A DNA stretch of 64,000 nt from Hofstenia miamia. Lineage: Eukaryota > Xenacoelomorpha > Acoela > Hofsteniidae. Location of the stretch: NCBI GenBank assembly GCA_900660155.1, contig CABFPE010000130.1:947247-1011246 (forward strand). The letters run 5' to 3'. Position numbers and translations under genes: made by a program. Positions within the stretch are counted from its first letter, which is position 1. Every line of letters begins with the position of its first letter. Positions 24,539 through 36,339 of the stretch are shown piece after piece. The notes under the pieces are model-generated. The model had not been told where the DNA came from. It saw only the letters and a program-made list of their open reading frames with translations, and did not search any database.

Positions 24539-26368
24539 TCGGGGTGGTAATGTACCATTGGGTCCATTATTGTAGAAAAAAACTCTAGTAATTTTAATAA
24601 TATTGACAATTGAATTGCAGCTGTGAGCTGGGATAACCCAAATTTTATAGGGGAGGGCATAGAGCAATAGACAGGACTGTGGAATTGAAAATGCACAGAG
24701 TATGTTTTTCACGTGAAACGGTTGCTGAATAGCTGCAATGATGTTGCAAGATTCACTAAATTGGGCGTCATAGCAGTTTTGGAGGCATCACCGTTAAAAA
24801 TAAAAAAAAAATTTATTCGAAACTGCCTAGAAACTTACGGTTATGAAAATTAATGGAAAATTTCATGACAATTATTTGATTGTTTCTTGATATTATTACA
24901 TTTCAGAGAGTTGGGTGATATTTTACAATGTGGGTTGGTTTAGAACGTTAAAAATTTTACATGACCCTGTAGGATTAGAATGTTGTCAATTTTATCGGAT
25001 CGGGTCGAATGCTGACGTGGCTTTTGAATATAGATGCGAGTATGAATATTGCAAATAGATTTTGTTGTGTTCATGCTCTGCATGTAAAGTTTCAACAGTG
25101 TGACCTCTGGTTCCAAATTTTGGTACCAGTTGTTTTATGGCAATTAATAGTATTGAATAAAGTGTAATCAGCGTAGTACTTTCTCTATTCTAAAAAGTTT
25201 TTTTCAGCTATGGTCTTAATATTGCTTACGAATATTAAATGTGATAATAGATGAACACATCAAAAATCAATCCGAGATTAATGATTAATAATTCACTACA
25301 AAAAAATTGCAGCAGAAAATTCAAGCAAGTTCATACTTTTAGTAATTATAGGCGGCCTTACACACTTTTATCACAACGAAATTTTGTAAAATCGTACATT
25401 CTTTGAAATTATTTCTGCAACATGCCAGATCTGCGCACACAAATCTTAAATATAATGAAAATATAACAACCAGATTTGCTTTGATATGGGAAACGTGATA
25501 CGGTTCATGCGGAATGGATATAAAGTAAAAATCGATAAAATTGTCAGTGCTTTTGGAAATTAGAAAATTTAAGGAAGGGAAATCAATGTCTGTCACTGTA
25601 CATCAATTTCTCTTGGTGTAGAAGTTAATCAACGAACTCAATTAGAAGTTATTCCCGGAAACACCAGGTGAGCAATTATCACAAGGTGGTTTCAGCTGAG
25701 GAATTTGTTTAAATTGACGACTAAATCGTTTATCAATGAATAAAGGATTTGATTTGGAACATTGCTCATTTGGGCTGTCTTCAAACTTTTCACCTTACAT
25801 AGTTAGCAATTTCTAATTTATTGAGTCATTGCATTACCTCTACGACTACAAAAGCAAATTAAAGACATGAGCCTTAAACACAATTTAGTTGCTTAAACTG
25901 CTGATTTTTATTTTTTTGTGATATACATTGGCTATGCAACTAAATTATTTGAATTTTCAGAATATTGCTTTTCATTGTTTTTACCGAAGTTGTAATGAAT
26001 AGAATTATTTTCGAGAAATTACTAAAAGTTACATGCTTATCATAATATCCCATGCTTTTAGTATTTATATACATTTCTTTCTAAAATTCTAGCAATACCA
26101 ATATGTTCAAAACAAAAATACATACATTGTACACAAAAGGTATTTAATTTGTATAGCTGCTGCAGGAGTAGTAGGTCAATACAATTTCTGTACAGTCTAA
26201 TACGAGATCATGTATTCTTTCACCTTATGTTTTACCTGATATTTTAAGACATCCTTTCTTACTTATTGTAGTAATTCAATTTTAGACCATCTTAAAGTAT
26301 TTTTAACATTCTGATTATTGAGGTAAAACAAATTACCTAGAATTGAAAATATCATTCTGCTTATTCGA

Positions 26369-27342
26369 GGTGAGTTTGAAAAGTAATGAGAATTTTGACA
26401 TAACTATTGTATTTAAAATGATAAACTAATTTTACAACATCTCCCTTTAAACTATTCACCCTGGGCTCTAATGCACGTTGTCATCTTCCCCTGCCATGCT
26501 GCGACACAGGCTTGTCAAAAATTCTCTGGATGTTTTAGAACTTTTTCGGCATGACATTTTTCACGCCTTCTAAATTTTAAATCTTCCTCCCTTAAGAGTT
26601 CATTCGAGCTTGGAATATTGTTATTTTTAGCAAAGAATGTCGGGTTTTTTCACACATTGTGTGATGGGACATTGTGATGAAGCAACCATGTCTTTATTCC
26701 ATAATCCTAGTTTTTACTAATGTTCTGATCACATTAAGCGCTGCAGAATGTCTTTGTTAGTGGGGTGATTGATAGTTTGGCCTTGAGATAAGAACTCTTC
26801 TCTTTACAAAGGAAGTGATCAGCATCACTTTAACTTTGGATTTTCATATCCTCACTTTCTTTGGCCTTGGTGATGTTGGCCTCTTCCAATCAAGGCTGTG
26901 TTGTTTGGTCATTGGATTGTACTGGAAGAATCAGGACTCATCGCCTGTAATTGTTCTATTGATCAAATTTGGGTTTTCTTCAAGCCATGTCAGAATGTCC
27001 TGAAACACTTCCACATCTCCTCATTTTTATTCATCAGCCAGTAATCTCTGTACCATTTTGCAGAAACCCTTCTCATTCCTAACTCTTAATGATTGTCCAC
27101 ATCTTCCTCTTGCTCATACTCCACTCAGTTGCAATTACCTTTCAAGTCAAATGGAGATTTCCTAACACTTTCTGTTTCACACTCTCAATATATTCTACTA
27201 ATTGCTTTTGTTTTTGCTAACTGCAAAAACTTCTCTTCTTTCTCTGAAACTCAAGGACCTGCTCGAGAAGACCAATAACCACTGTTAAGCTTTTTATAAG
27301 TGGAACAAGAAATTTCAAATTCGTCTTTTGCTCAATGCTCAT
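26369..27342 (-). mobile_element. decayed mariner element, one TIR seen
   Basis: The low-coordinate end, GGTGAGTTTGAAAAGTAATG at 26369, matches the usual terminal repeat of mariner elements of this group. The transposase reading starts at the minus-strand ATG at 27342. The opposite terminal repeat, expected some 100-200 bases further up, could not be recognised. The copy is strongly eroded and in several frames. Confidence 0.88.
26440..27342 (-). pseudogene. mariner (DD34D-type) transposase pseudogene
   Basis: The minus strand opens with MSIEQKTNLKFLVPLIK, the typical first residues of mariner transposases with a paired helix-turn-helix. It continues through ISQ/VEYIESVKQK-like and MSKRKMWT-like pieces to DILTWLEENPNLINRTITGD (first aspartate), then HSLDWKRPTSPRPKKVR and KSKVKVMLI. 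The CFITMSHH stretch stands where HHDNAPAH is expected, and FFAKNNNIP follows. The block normally carrying the third aspartate (PPYSPDLAP) is missing. Many stops and frame changes make it clearly dead and older than the element at 16.85 kb. This mariner type is widespread in arthropods, cnidarians and vertebrates. Confidence 0.88.
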
Positions 27343-28600
27343 TTTAGTTATTACAGCAGCGAACATCCAAAATATTTTAAATTATGCTACAATGACTTTG
27401 TTTTGTACCTGTAAAAATAACAAACAATGAATGTAATCATGTACTTGGATGTTCTTTAGATGAAATATCTTAATAATAGCTACCACTAATTTAAATTTTT
27501 GAGAAATTAACGGTCGCTAAAAATATAAGCCCAGTTGAGTAAAAAATAAACATAGCTGCAAAAATTACAGCAACTCGTAAATGTATGATAAAAATTTCAA
27601 AGTTACATACGGTACATACGGCAACACGAAATAGGTGCTCCAAAGTTAAATTGTAAAGTTAGCAGAGGACGACCAGCATTAATATTTAAGTGACCAAATT
27701 AGCCACCAGTTTGTACTAGAAAAGGGAACATTAGACACATAATATCTTAAAATGTGAAACATATTTTAATTTTTTAATTGGATCAAAGTAGTGGCGCTAT
27801 TTGAGTCACTACATAGTGATGGTGTATGCCAAGGTTACCCCAAACGCAATGGGTAGCAAATCCTAATTATTTACATCTTTGGGTACAGTATATTACATGG
27901 AAGTGGTTAAAGATACAACAGAAAGGAGAGTGAAATATATCAAAGATTATGTCATGTGACTAATGATGGAAGATACGGAGTAAGAGCGGTTCTTGTATTC
28001 AGTTCACATCGAATATATATATATATATAAAAATCTTTTCTAAGGAATGAAATAGAAGAGCATCTATGAAATAGAAATTTGACAGATGGTTTAATGATAT
28101 GTCTGAATTTCTTTTTATAGTCAAACTCAATAAAGTGCAATTAACTAATTATGTGACCGCATTTATCTTGCTGCTGTTTTTGTGCGCTATTTTTGCAAAG
28201 TTAACATAACATGACTTTGAGAAATCTGATAAGACCAATTCCATAAATATATTATTAGATATTATTAATGACAAAATTATTAAATGAAAAACAACTCTTC
28301 TTATGTTTTTAGGACTATTTTATAGATAATAAGGAAAGGGGTATCAACCCTTAATTGAAGCATTGCAACATTCTCTTTTTTTAGTTTGAACAATCCCAAA
28401 AGTCAAAATTAACCTTATTTTTTAGTTATGGTGACACTTTGCCTCAAAAAGCATGTTAAAATACAATTTCTGAGGTCAAATCACAAAACACGGTAAGGGG
28501 CATTTTAAATAGCTTAAAGCTGTTCACTTTGATGCAGTCATATAGCTACACAATTGGTTTAGAAAGGAACTTGATCTGAAGAAAAAGGTGTAAAATGAAA

Positions 28601-28619
28601 TATGTATATATATATATAC

Positions 28620-28652
<33 letters not shown>
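28601..28652. repeat. TA/TATG microsatellite
   Basis: TATGTATATATA units and then pure TA, an imperfect compound array. Confidence 0.9.
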
Positions 28653-29221
28653 ACCTACATATATGCTAATGTAAAAAATATATATTCTCATTTGCCAAGA
28701 TTCTTGTCTCATATGCATGCATATGCACTAAATATAGTTTTCAGTTATGCACGACAAAATAATCCCCACTTGTTTTCTATCTATAACAAATGTAAATATT
28801 ATCAACAAGTGGCGTAAACTTGTTATCATAGATTTAGCACGAGAGTGCGATCTCTTAAAAAGTGAATGAAATATCTCAAATTCTTGTATATGTTTTATTG
28901 TGTTTTTTTCAAGTGACAGTAAATAAAAATAAATGATTTTGCCTGTCGATTATCCAATAACATTTTTCAATGAGAATATTATATTTCATTCTTGAAGTTG
29001 TGTATTGAATTTCTCATCTTTCATTAACGAATTTGTGCCGCAAGAATAGATTTGATTTTGTAAAATGACACAAAAAATATACTGCATCTGCTTATTACTG
29101 ATAACATTGTTTCCTTTTTTGTGAAATTTCTGCTGATCAAATACTGTAGTTGTCTACTAATTTTAAGACTCTCATTCCAACCAAGCATCTGTATTACCAA
29201 TTATATTATAATTCTTACTCA

Positions 29222-29228
29222 TGTATAT

Positions 29229-29260
<32 letters not shown>

Positions 29261-29265
29261 GTACA

Positions 29266-29310
<45 letters not shown>
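29222..29310. repeat. compound (TA)n / ACAT microsatellite
   Basis: Three TA tracts separated by ACATACAT and GTACATTA interruptions, about 90 bases in all, the longest such array outside gaps. Confidence 0.9.
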
Positions 29311-29312
<2 letters not shown>

Positions 29313-29763
29313 CGATTTATTCATAAAGATGTTTCGCAACAACTGGTGAAAACCTCATAGTGTTATGAAAATCAGTCAATATGAATATTAATGATAGTTA
29401 TTGCAGATTTTCAAAAAAAATTAGAACAAGCATGTAGACTAATTGCTATATAGGATCATTTAAGTGGGATAGAAAATAATCATCCGGTAATTTAGTAAGT
29501 TGCAAAAAAAATTTGTAGTGGGAGTTATGACAAATATTTTTTTACATTTAATAGTGATTGTTTTGTTTTTGTTTGTTTTGAATAACTTAGTAATTCATGC
29601 TAATTTCGTAAGAAATTCTTGCCATTGGACTAATGAAAATAATTTTTCTAATGGTTGTTAACAAATTTGGAAATCTTTGGATATTGATGCATCTATGGAT
29701 GAATGTGCTCTTCGCAATGATAAAAATGTTTGCTAAAAATTATTACTTTGTTTATTTCTCAAG

Positions 29764-29822
29764 AATGTGACAGTCTATTCTTCAATGAAAAATCCCATTT
29801 CAAAGAGCCCCATACTGAATGG
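29764..29822 (+). CDS. short internal exon, unknown protein
   Basis: Acceptor TTTGTTTATTTCTCAAG is followed by 59 bases and a consensus donor, TGG|GTAAGACC. One frame reads CDSLFFNEKSHFKEPHTEW and ends in phase 0; another is also open. The next plus-strand coding exon (30312-30532) needs one base from its predecessor, so at least one more small exon lies between, or the pieces belong to different transcripts. Splice sites are good, identity unknown. Confidence 0.42.
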
Positions 29823-29891
29823 GTAAGACCCTTCGGATCAACAATTCATCTCAACTATTTGTTTTCTTTAGGTATACTGCACAAGCATTGT

Positions 29892-29950
29892 TAAGGGGTG
29901 CCGTGCTCAATGGCAAAATTAATAGCGTTAAGGCACCGCGCACCCCTATA
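29892..29950. repeat. imperfect inverted repeat, stem-loop
   Basis: AGGGGTGCCGTGC at 29894-29906 pairs imperfectly with GCACCGCGCACCCCT ending at 29947, across an AT-rich loop of about 25 bases. It is GC-rich for this region. It may be a small RNA hairpin or the remnant of a foldback element. Confidence 0.4.
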
Positions 29951-30311
29951 AAGGTTACCAAATAGTCGCACTTAAAAGCGCAAGTGAAAACACTGCTCTA
30001 TCTTAATGAGTGCTTTGATTTCAAATAACGTTAGAGATTTTAAAAATTCCTGTTGCTTAAGGCTTATTGAAGCATTTACTTCCTAAACATTGACTAAATC
30101 CATATTGCGCACTTGTTAAGTGATTGTTAGTTATCACAATATTTATGAGGATAAATTAACAAATGAATCAAATCAAAATTTAAATTTTCTGCCACAGAAT
30201 CGTATTGCTTTTGTAATTTATTTCAATAATCTTGTGATTTCAATAACTTAAAAATCCAAACGAAAAGTTATACTAATGTGTGAATAACACTAGGGTTCTA
30301 TTTGGATTTAG

Positions 30312-30532
30312 CTGAGTTTCAAATGGTTGTAATTCATAAAAATGAGAGGAAGCACACATTTTATGTAAAGAATCGAATCAACCAGCTGAATTTTTGGGCT
30401 TATATCACACAACCAACTTCTTGTATTCGTGTAGGATTTAATTTTCAAGCGATTCACAATGATATGAACTTTGCCTTCGAGAATCTACCTAAAGAAATGT
30501 ATTGCAAAGTTGAAGACTTTTTGAAATTATAA
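30312..30532 (+). CDS. last exon of plus-strand gene
   Basis: Acceptor CTATTTGGATTTAG (or an earlier AG at 30293) is followed by more than 70 open codons to TAA at 30532. The peptide (EFQMVVIHKNERKHTFYVKN, then LNFWAYITQPTSCIRVGFN and PKEMYCKVEDFLKL) is mixed alpha/beta in character with no signal peptide or membrane segment. I do not recognise the family. A canonical AATAAA lies 69 bases after the stop, the right spacing for a 3' end. The gene converges on the minus-strand gene ending at 30662. One of the most secure host exons in the window. Confidence 0.68.
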
Positions 30533-30600
30533 GTTGAAAAGTGCATAGGTAAATTTAGGGAAACATTTCTTGTTAATTAATGTCAGACATCTGCAAAAGG

Positions 30601-30606
30601 AATAAA
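30601..30606 (+). terminator. polyadenylation signal AATAAA
   Basis: Canonical AATAAA 69 bases after the plus-strand stop at 30532 and 56 bases before the stop of the convergent gene. Confidence 0.55.
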
Positions 30607-30661
30607 TACACGCATATTTTTAGTTTGTGAAGGATTGATAAATCTCAGGAATGCCTTATCA

Positions 30662-30826
30662 TTAATCATCCGATTTTGTCAATAAGCTAATTGTTTCCTG
30701 GATATTGGATTTCACATACAAGTTTTCAGCAATTGCCAATCTGATTGTTTTGGTTGTAACCGTCGTCACTTGTGGAAACATGTCTAATAGTTTGGGTGGG
30801 CAACAGTCTGTGATTATATATCCAGC
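30662..30826 (-). CDS. last exon, protein with C-terminal CUE-like domain
   Basis: The minus strand shows acceptor TAAGTTTTCAACAG and 54 open codons ending in TAA at 30662, phase 0. Residues 13-50 of the exon read LLDMFPQVTTVTTKTIRLAI and end in IQETISLLTKSDD. This matches the CUE fold pattern: MFP at the start, a hydrophobic middle helix (TIRLAIAENLY) and a closing LL. CUE domains bind monoubiquitin; as the last domain it occurs in proteins such as Tollip and other ubiquitin adaptors. The family assignment is by motif only and the rest of the protein is unseen, so no name is given. The plus-strand gene ends 129 bases away, tail to tail. Confidence 0.62.
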   Translation of the reverse strand, partial: AGYIITDCCPPKLLDMFPQVTTVTTKTIRLAIAENLYVKSNIQETISLLTKSDD

Positions 30827-31543
30827 CTGTTGAAAACTTAGCATTTGCAATGCTGGGCTTGTCTGTCACACAACAATTTTTTGAATTGACACATTCGGAA
30901 ATATGTAAGCAGACCTGATAACAAGGATTTTTCGAATGAATGGATTTCTGACGAATAATATATCAAATTACCATGGTTGCTCTGCCAACTGTTTGTTAAA
31001 TACAATAACAGAATATTACCATTATATTACTAAACTGTGATTGAATTATTTTGTAATTACCAAAATATGAATCTATTGTTAAGGAATATGTCAACTGAGA
31101 ATTACCATTTCTCACTTACAGGAGCCAAACAAAATATTATATGTTAACAAAGTGGTGATAGTCTAAGGTTATAGAAAAAATTTTCAAACAAACGCCGCGT
31201 TAAAAAGATAAATGGATGTATTTGCGCAAATGTTATGTTATGTCTATATAGCTGAAAATGATAAGTTTGACAAAGTTCGATAAAAAGTGCCACTAATATC
31301 TTTGACTGACATTTGATAAGAAATTCTTTTGTAGGTGAAATGTTAAAAACTGTTCCAATGTGCTAATCAAGTTTTTAAGCGAATTCTCCATTCAGTGAAT
31401 TTTGAAAATTTATAACGTTCATTAAATAGCATTTATAGTGTACTTAAACACACAAAAATTCTTGCCTACTGGAAAAAAATAAACTGCGATTCATTAAAAT
31501 TATATTCTCAAGTTTACAGGCATCTATATTAACAAAATAGCCT

Positions 31544-31763
31544 CCCAAGTAACAATGATCAATGGGCCATTATTGGTCCACTATTGGCATCGTTGGCCAA
31601 TATTGGCCAACCATTTGCCAATATAAACCATTAATGTTAGAAGGCAAATTGTTGTTATATATATATGGCGTATTGTTGGTAAATATTGGCTTTTAATGGT
31701 GAATTGATGGCTCATTGTTGGTAAATTGACCAATAATGGCCCATTGATGGCTTGCTACTTGGG
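31544..31763. mobile_element. 220-bp foldback MITE with long TIRs
   Basis: The left end, CCCAAGTAACAATGATCAAT, and the reverse complement of the right end, CCCAAGTAGCAAGCCATCAA, continue together through GGGCCATTATTGGTC, giving about 35 paired bases with few mismatches. The interior is made of further ATTGG/CCAAT palindromes, among them the perfect 18-mer TTGGCCAATATTGGCCAA. No coding capacity. A target duplication is not obvious, so the superfamily is open. Confidence 0.85.
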
Positions 31764-32237
31764 CTTCTGAATTGTCATGAGAAAAGGTCTCATTTTCGCA
31801 GTTTTAAAATGTTCATATAAAGTAAATGTCCTTAACAATGCAATTTGAAGAACAGTATGAATTAACTACATGAAATCTTGGAAGTAATATAAACCTTTTT
31901 CATTTCATTAAAGTCTTAAACGATGTTTTCGTTCAAAAAATTCACGGACACCATCAAAATAAATTTTTCAGTAGTGGAAGCACTACGTTTTTAATAAATA
32001 GATTACGTTGCGATAAACTATCCGTCTGAAATTAAAATTCATATGCTGCTAGAATTTTAATCAAGTTATTAAAGGAGAACAACATAAAGCAAATTTCAAT
32101 TACGTTTTCACTATTATAATTGAACCTAAAAATAGAAACATCTTAACAATAGTTTGAGCTGTCATCAAAAGTCTGCCTTCTAAAAATTCAGCTAAAACTT
32201 CTAATGATACATTAATTTCTCTATTTACTATGCATTA

Positions 32238-32342
32238 ATGGGAGCATTGAGCTGTGATCCATCACTCCACGGTTGTGATATTATTGAATTCTACTCCATT
32301 TTCAAAGCAGCGCACAGATCTTGCACTTATGCTATACAGTAG
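32238..32342 (+). CDS. short open frame, 34 residues, doubtful
   Basis: ATG to TAG, MGALSCDPSLHGCDIIEFYS then FKAAHRSCTYAIQ. The residue mix is unusually protein-like for random AT-rich DNA, with four cysteines. No splice or polyadenylation signals support it. It may be chance or a remnant. Confidence 0.18.
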   Translation: MGALSCDPSLHGCDIIEFYSIFKAAHRSCTYAIQ

Positions 32343-33231
32343 AGCTTAAATGATTATATCAGAGAATTATGGAACAATAGAAAGTGCAATTAAATTGCAT
32401 GCTATTTTATTACAGTTGCGTTTTAGCTTTTCAGTAGGAATTAATATCTAAACGATATATATTTTAATAAATAAACGAAAATTGCAACTAAAATGAAGTT
32501 GATTTTAAAATTTAGTTAGTAACATAGCAATATTTCGCCATAAAAAGTATATTGTTCATTGAATGGAACGAATATTTATTTGAAATCTTTCACTGAATAA
32601 AATTCACTATGTATATCAAATATTAAAACGCGTCTTTTCAACTTTCAACAACCAGATCAACGTCATTAAAAGTATTAGTTTTTGTGGGAATATGAAGATT
32701 TATTTTCAATGAAGGCTTGAATATGTAATTTTTAATATCCTTCAATGTGCAATGTGTCAAGATAATGTCTATGATGGATGTAAAAACCTACGCCTTTTCT
32801 AAAGTTCTTAAACCTGATCTAATGAACCTTAAATTTTGCGAAAAAATGCCTATGTTACCTGGAAAAAATAAGGCTGTACAATATATATCACAACGTGGAT
32901 TATGTGCTTAATCACAATAGCATTAAAATATTAAAAAATTATTGTTGCCAAAAGGCTTTTATTTTGTATGCCATTAGTGGCACCTCAGGACTGTAGAGGT
33001 TAAAATTAAAAATACTTGCTTTCCGAATATGAGCATTTTTGACGTTAATCTAACTGAACATTGGTTTATTTTGAGCCCGAACGTAATATCGCTTAAATTG
33101 AATTAGATCACATTCGAATACAATTGTATAATATCCCTTCATTTGAAAACAAGAAAAAATTTATGTCCTTCAAACATATAAAAATATTTATTTTAATATT
33201 TTTAAACAAAAAATATGTTTTTATGTGTGAT

Positions 33232-33403
33232 TTTTTTAGAAATGAAATCGTGTCGGGTTTATCGGGCACCCGATGTCACTCCCCAGATAAAGCCAATAAG
33301 ACGGCGGCGTTCATCAATATTTGCAACGTTATATTCTCGATTTTTTTGGCGTAATTTGTACAAAGTTTGGAAACTATTTATTGCTAGGATTTTATTGTTT
33401 TGA
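33232..33403 (+). CDS. possible exon, basic peptide, doubtful
   Basis: An acceptor-like TGATTTTTTTAG is followed by a frame starting MKSCRVYRAPDVTPQIKPIR and RRRSSIF, to TGA at 33403. The segment is CpG-rich compared with its neighbours. However, both other plus frames and two minus frames are open over the same 90 bases, so it may be a repeat fragment (it contains the hairpin CGGGCACCCG). Confidence 0.18.
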
Positions 33404-33967
33404 AGTATCTCACAACTGATAATTATCAATTGGGCATTGTATTCACAGATATAACACAGATATACAAAATGTAATGTATTTTCTAAAATAGCATTTATTA
33501 TAATAACAGCAACTATAATGAATTCTTATGTGCAACATACGTAAATTTTAAGAAATTGTAAGAAAATGTCTTGTAAGTGCCTCCAAATTTCAGTGTAGAA
33601 ATGCAAATCATACTTTTCCTTAATAATTACACTTTCTGTGTCCTTTTAGTAGCGTTATTGAGGTTTTAAATAACGACGTCGTTTTGGCATTGAATTAACG
33701 ACGTTTTGACGACTTTGTGCTTACTAGATTTCTAGTACACAGTGCTATTAGCAAATAAATTTATTAGCTTAAAAAACTCTTTTCAACTCTTGAACTGCTA
33801 AGCCTTAGTGTAGAAACAATACTGAAAAGGTTGAGATTACTACTTAAACTGATAATTTTTTGAACATTAAAAAGATTTCAGCAAATGTAGAACGCATTAT
33901 ATTGATATTAAAAAATTAAGCAAACACAAAATAATTCTAAGAATTCCTACCCAAAGCCAATTCAGCT

Positions 33968-34000
33968 ATTGCTTAATTGGTTAGAGCACAATTAACATAT
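33968..34000 (+). other. tRNA-like half sequence
   Basis: TTGCTTAATTGGTTAGAGCAC resembles a tRNA D-arm and A box, but no anticodon arm, T arm or TTCGA box follows at the right spacing. At best a pseudo-tRNA or SINE head fragment. Confidence 0.25.
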
Positions 34001-36339
34001 TTCCCAAGTCAACATAGAATAAATAACAACTACTATTGTAAATCAAAATGTCAAAAATTAGCTTTGGACAACTGCATGCAGGTTGTTTGTAAAAAACATA
34101 CATTAATGAGCTGTTTTCATGAATATGATTCCTTTAAGTGTTTTCTATTTTTTTCCTTAACTTTAAACAGGCTAGCGTCCGTTTTAAAGGACAAACAGTT
34201 TTTCCACATTTACAAAGAATTTTCTCCAAGCCTATTTCTGAATTTGAAAATATTGGGACATTTGTAGGTCTATCGGCGAACATGCATTAATGTAATGTTG
34301 AAAATTTCTATTAAAGCTTATTGCTGTTGTAGAGATTGTTGAATAGATTAACAAGTTTTCTTAGAAGTTTTCGAATTTATGAAAAATATTTAAATTCTCC
34401 CATACCTAGTGGTAATGTATGTAGAAGGTTTTGAGCCCTTGGAGACAACAAAGAACTTTGACTGATTCTTGAAATGTGCAAAGATATTCCAAACCCATTG
34501 AGACGTGCGGTGCGCAAAGTCAGAAGTCGCGGGGCGGAACCTATTTTTCCCTTCAAGTCTCAAGCCATTTTGCTCATGTTCTCCCGCAATTTCCACTAAG
34601 TCTATAGGAAATTTGGGGATCCTAGGACTTGGATCATTCTATGGGTAAGTGTGCTTCTCTGTTATGGTGAAAATTTATCCAAAATATATTCGTATGTATG
34701 ATGCTGTCAAAAATGGTAGGGTAAAAAGAATTTGCACCTGCGCGGTCCCTATATACTTTAGCACTGTGATCAGTTTTTATTGATTTGTCGCCATTTGGAT
34801 AATCGAATCAATAAACTATTGGCAACTAAATAGTTTATCTTATAAAAGAAGGGTCTTAGTTTTTAAATAATAGATAAGGCCAAATGTGGTTTTAAATTGT
34901 GATATATTAATGAAATAAAACTTTGCATAAATTAGACCCCCCCCTCAATATAGAATGTTCATCTCTTACACAATCTCAATTAAAATAATATAGAGGTTCA
35001 ACTACTATTTTACTATGCTAATACTTTTGCAAATTTATTACTTGAAGCAATTAAAATATGTCAATTGATTTAGTACTAATAAATTCCATTTTAAGAATTC
35101 CTTGTTATTACTTCCCTGACAAACATTAATATTTCAAATCCATTATATTGTATAGCTTACATAATAAATTTCTATTTATCGGCATTTTAAAACATGTGAA
35201 CCTTCTTTTAATTTTAGTTCTAGTCTGAAAATGTGCTACGTTTAAAATTTCATTTCTATTTTGTTTCCTGCGCATTACCACGTACAGCATATAAGAAATT
35301 AATGCAAAATAATATTAATCTTGCCAAAACTCGTAATTCGATCCTCTTGAAAAATATTTTGAAATGCTTAAATCTATCTTTATAATTATAGTGTATTACT
35401 GCTTCTGAAAAATATAAGCTTACGTACAATGTAGGCAGTACTGGCCAAAAAGAGATCATTAAGACAAAATTCATGTGCATCTTAGCAAACAAAATTCTGA
35501 TAAATACCAATTTAAATTTGTATATAGATTAAATGCAAATTTAGCTGTAAAAATTGAATATTAAAAATTTTTGGAACATGACTTTAGTCAAAATTATTTT
35601 AATAATTATATCTAAGCTGTAGGCACGGAGTAATTAAATGAATGCCACAACTCAATTTATTGAGCCATTCAAATGCAATGGTGATCGCTTTGTAAACTTT
35701 ATAATCTTACCCCGCCTTTTAGAGTCATTGCATTGACTTGACAGTGTTACTTTGAAGTCCATATTTATGGGGCTACTGACAGTATTCCTCAACATTTCAA
35801 ACACTTACTGAAATAATAAACCAAATATATGGCATGTGTAAAATCTAAAGATAGTAAATTTTTTTGCATAATTATCTCGCTATATTTTCATTGCAGAACA
35901 TAATTACCGACAATTTTCTGAATATATATAAAAATGCTAGTTAGAGCTGCGAAAGTCAGCTTTATTTCGAGAACTAGCATTGGTAATGCTAATATCATCA
36001 ATATCATTCGCATAATCTCACTCAAAATAACAATTTTAAGTTCGTCAACTACATCAAAAAATCTGCAAGTAAGAAGTTTAAATTATAATGAAAATTCGGT
36101 ACGATGGAATTTAGCAACCTGAAATTTTTATGCATGAAATTTTCTCTAGTAAGTCAGTGCTGTCTTTAGGCTCTGTTGATAAAATGCTTATTCTTTGTTG
36201 ATTCAAATAAATTATCAAGTATGAAAAACTTGATTTATGCACTTTCAAAAATAAAGCTGTTGGTTATAAAATTTCAAGAAATCGTGTAATTGTAAATTCA
36301 GGCGAATTTTTTAATGCATTTATTAATAGTCTGAATTTA

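Larger units (their letters stand above)
21443..26360. other. AT-rich intron or intergenic DNA
   Basis: No firm gene. The minus-strand frame at 25339-25596 contains an acceptor-like GTGTGCGCAG before two open frames, but neither is convincing. If the exon at 21164-21334 is the end of a gene, part of this tract is its introns. TA arrays lie at 22217-22237, 23926-23971 and 24490-24538, the last holding a 12-base N run. A GGATCGGGTCG string near 24998 resembles the G-rich block at 38.57 kb. Confidence 0.35.
27480..29760. other. AT-rich DNA with TA arrays, no gene seen
   Basis: Three TA-rich arrays (28013-28029, 28601-28652, 29222-29310). No exon could be supported, although the plus-strand gene ending at 30532 must have earlier exons upstream of 29764. 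Confidence 0.4.

Noticed and set aside
24440-24712. Two minus-strand frames of 72-90 residues
   Set aside because: They pass through a TA array and a 12-base N run; the IYIYIY repeats are microsatellite translation.
25339-25596. 85-residue minus-strand frame with CCRNNFKEC
   Set aside because: Mixed hydrophobic AT-driven composition; a possible internal acceptor opens a different frame, so no reading is favoured.
28524-29360. Frames full of IYIY repeats on both strands
   Set aside because: They are translations of (TA)n tracts.
33961-34010. tRNA gene
   Set aside because: Only a D-arm/A-box-like half is present; no T arm, anticodon arm or CCA-side acceptor pairing.
34390-34596. 68-residue minus-strand frame (MEIAGEHEQNGLRLEGKNRF)
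   Set aside because: Sits in a GC-richer patch that looks like an old repeat; no acceptor upstream and only a donor-like GTATGG at the end.
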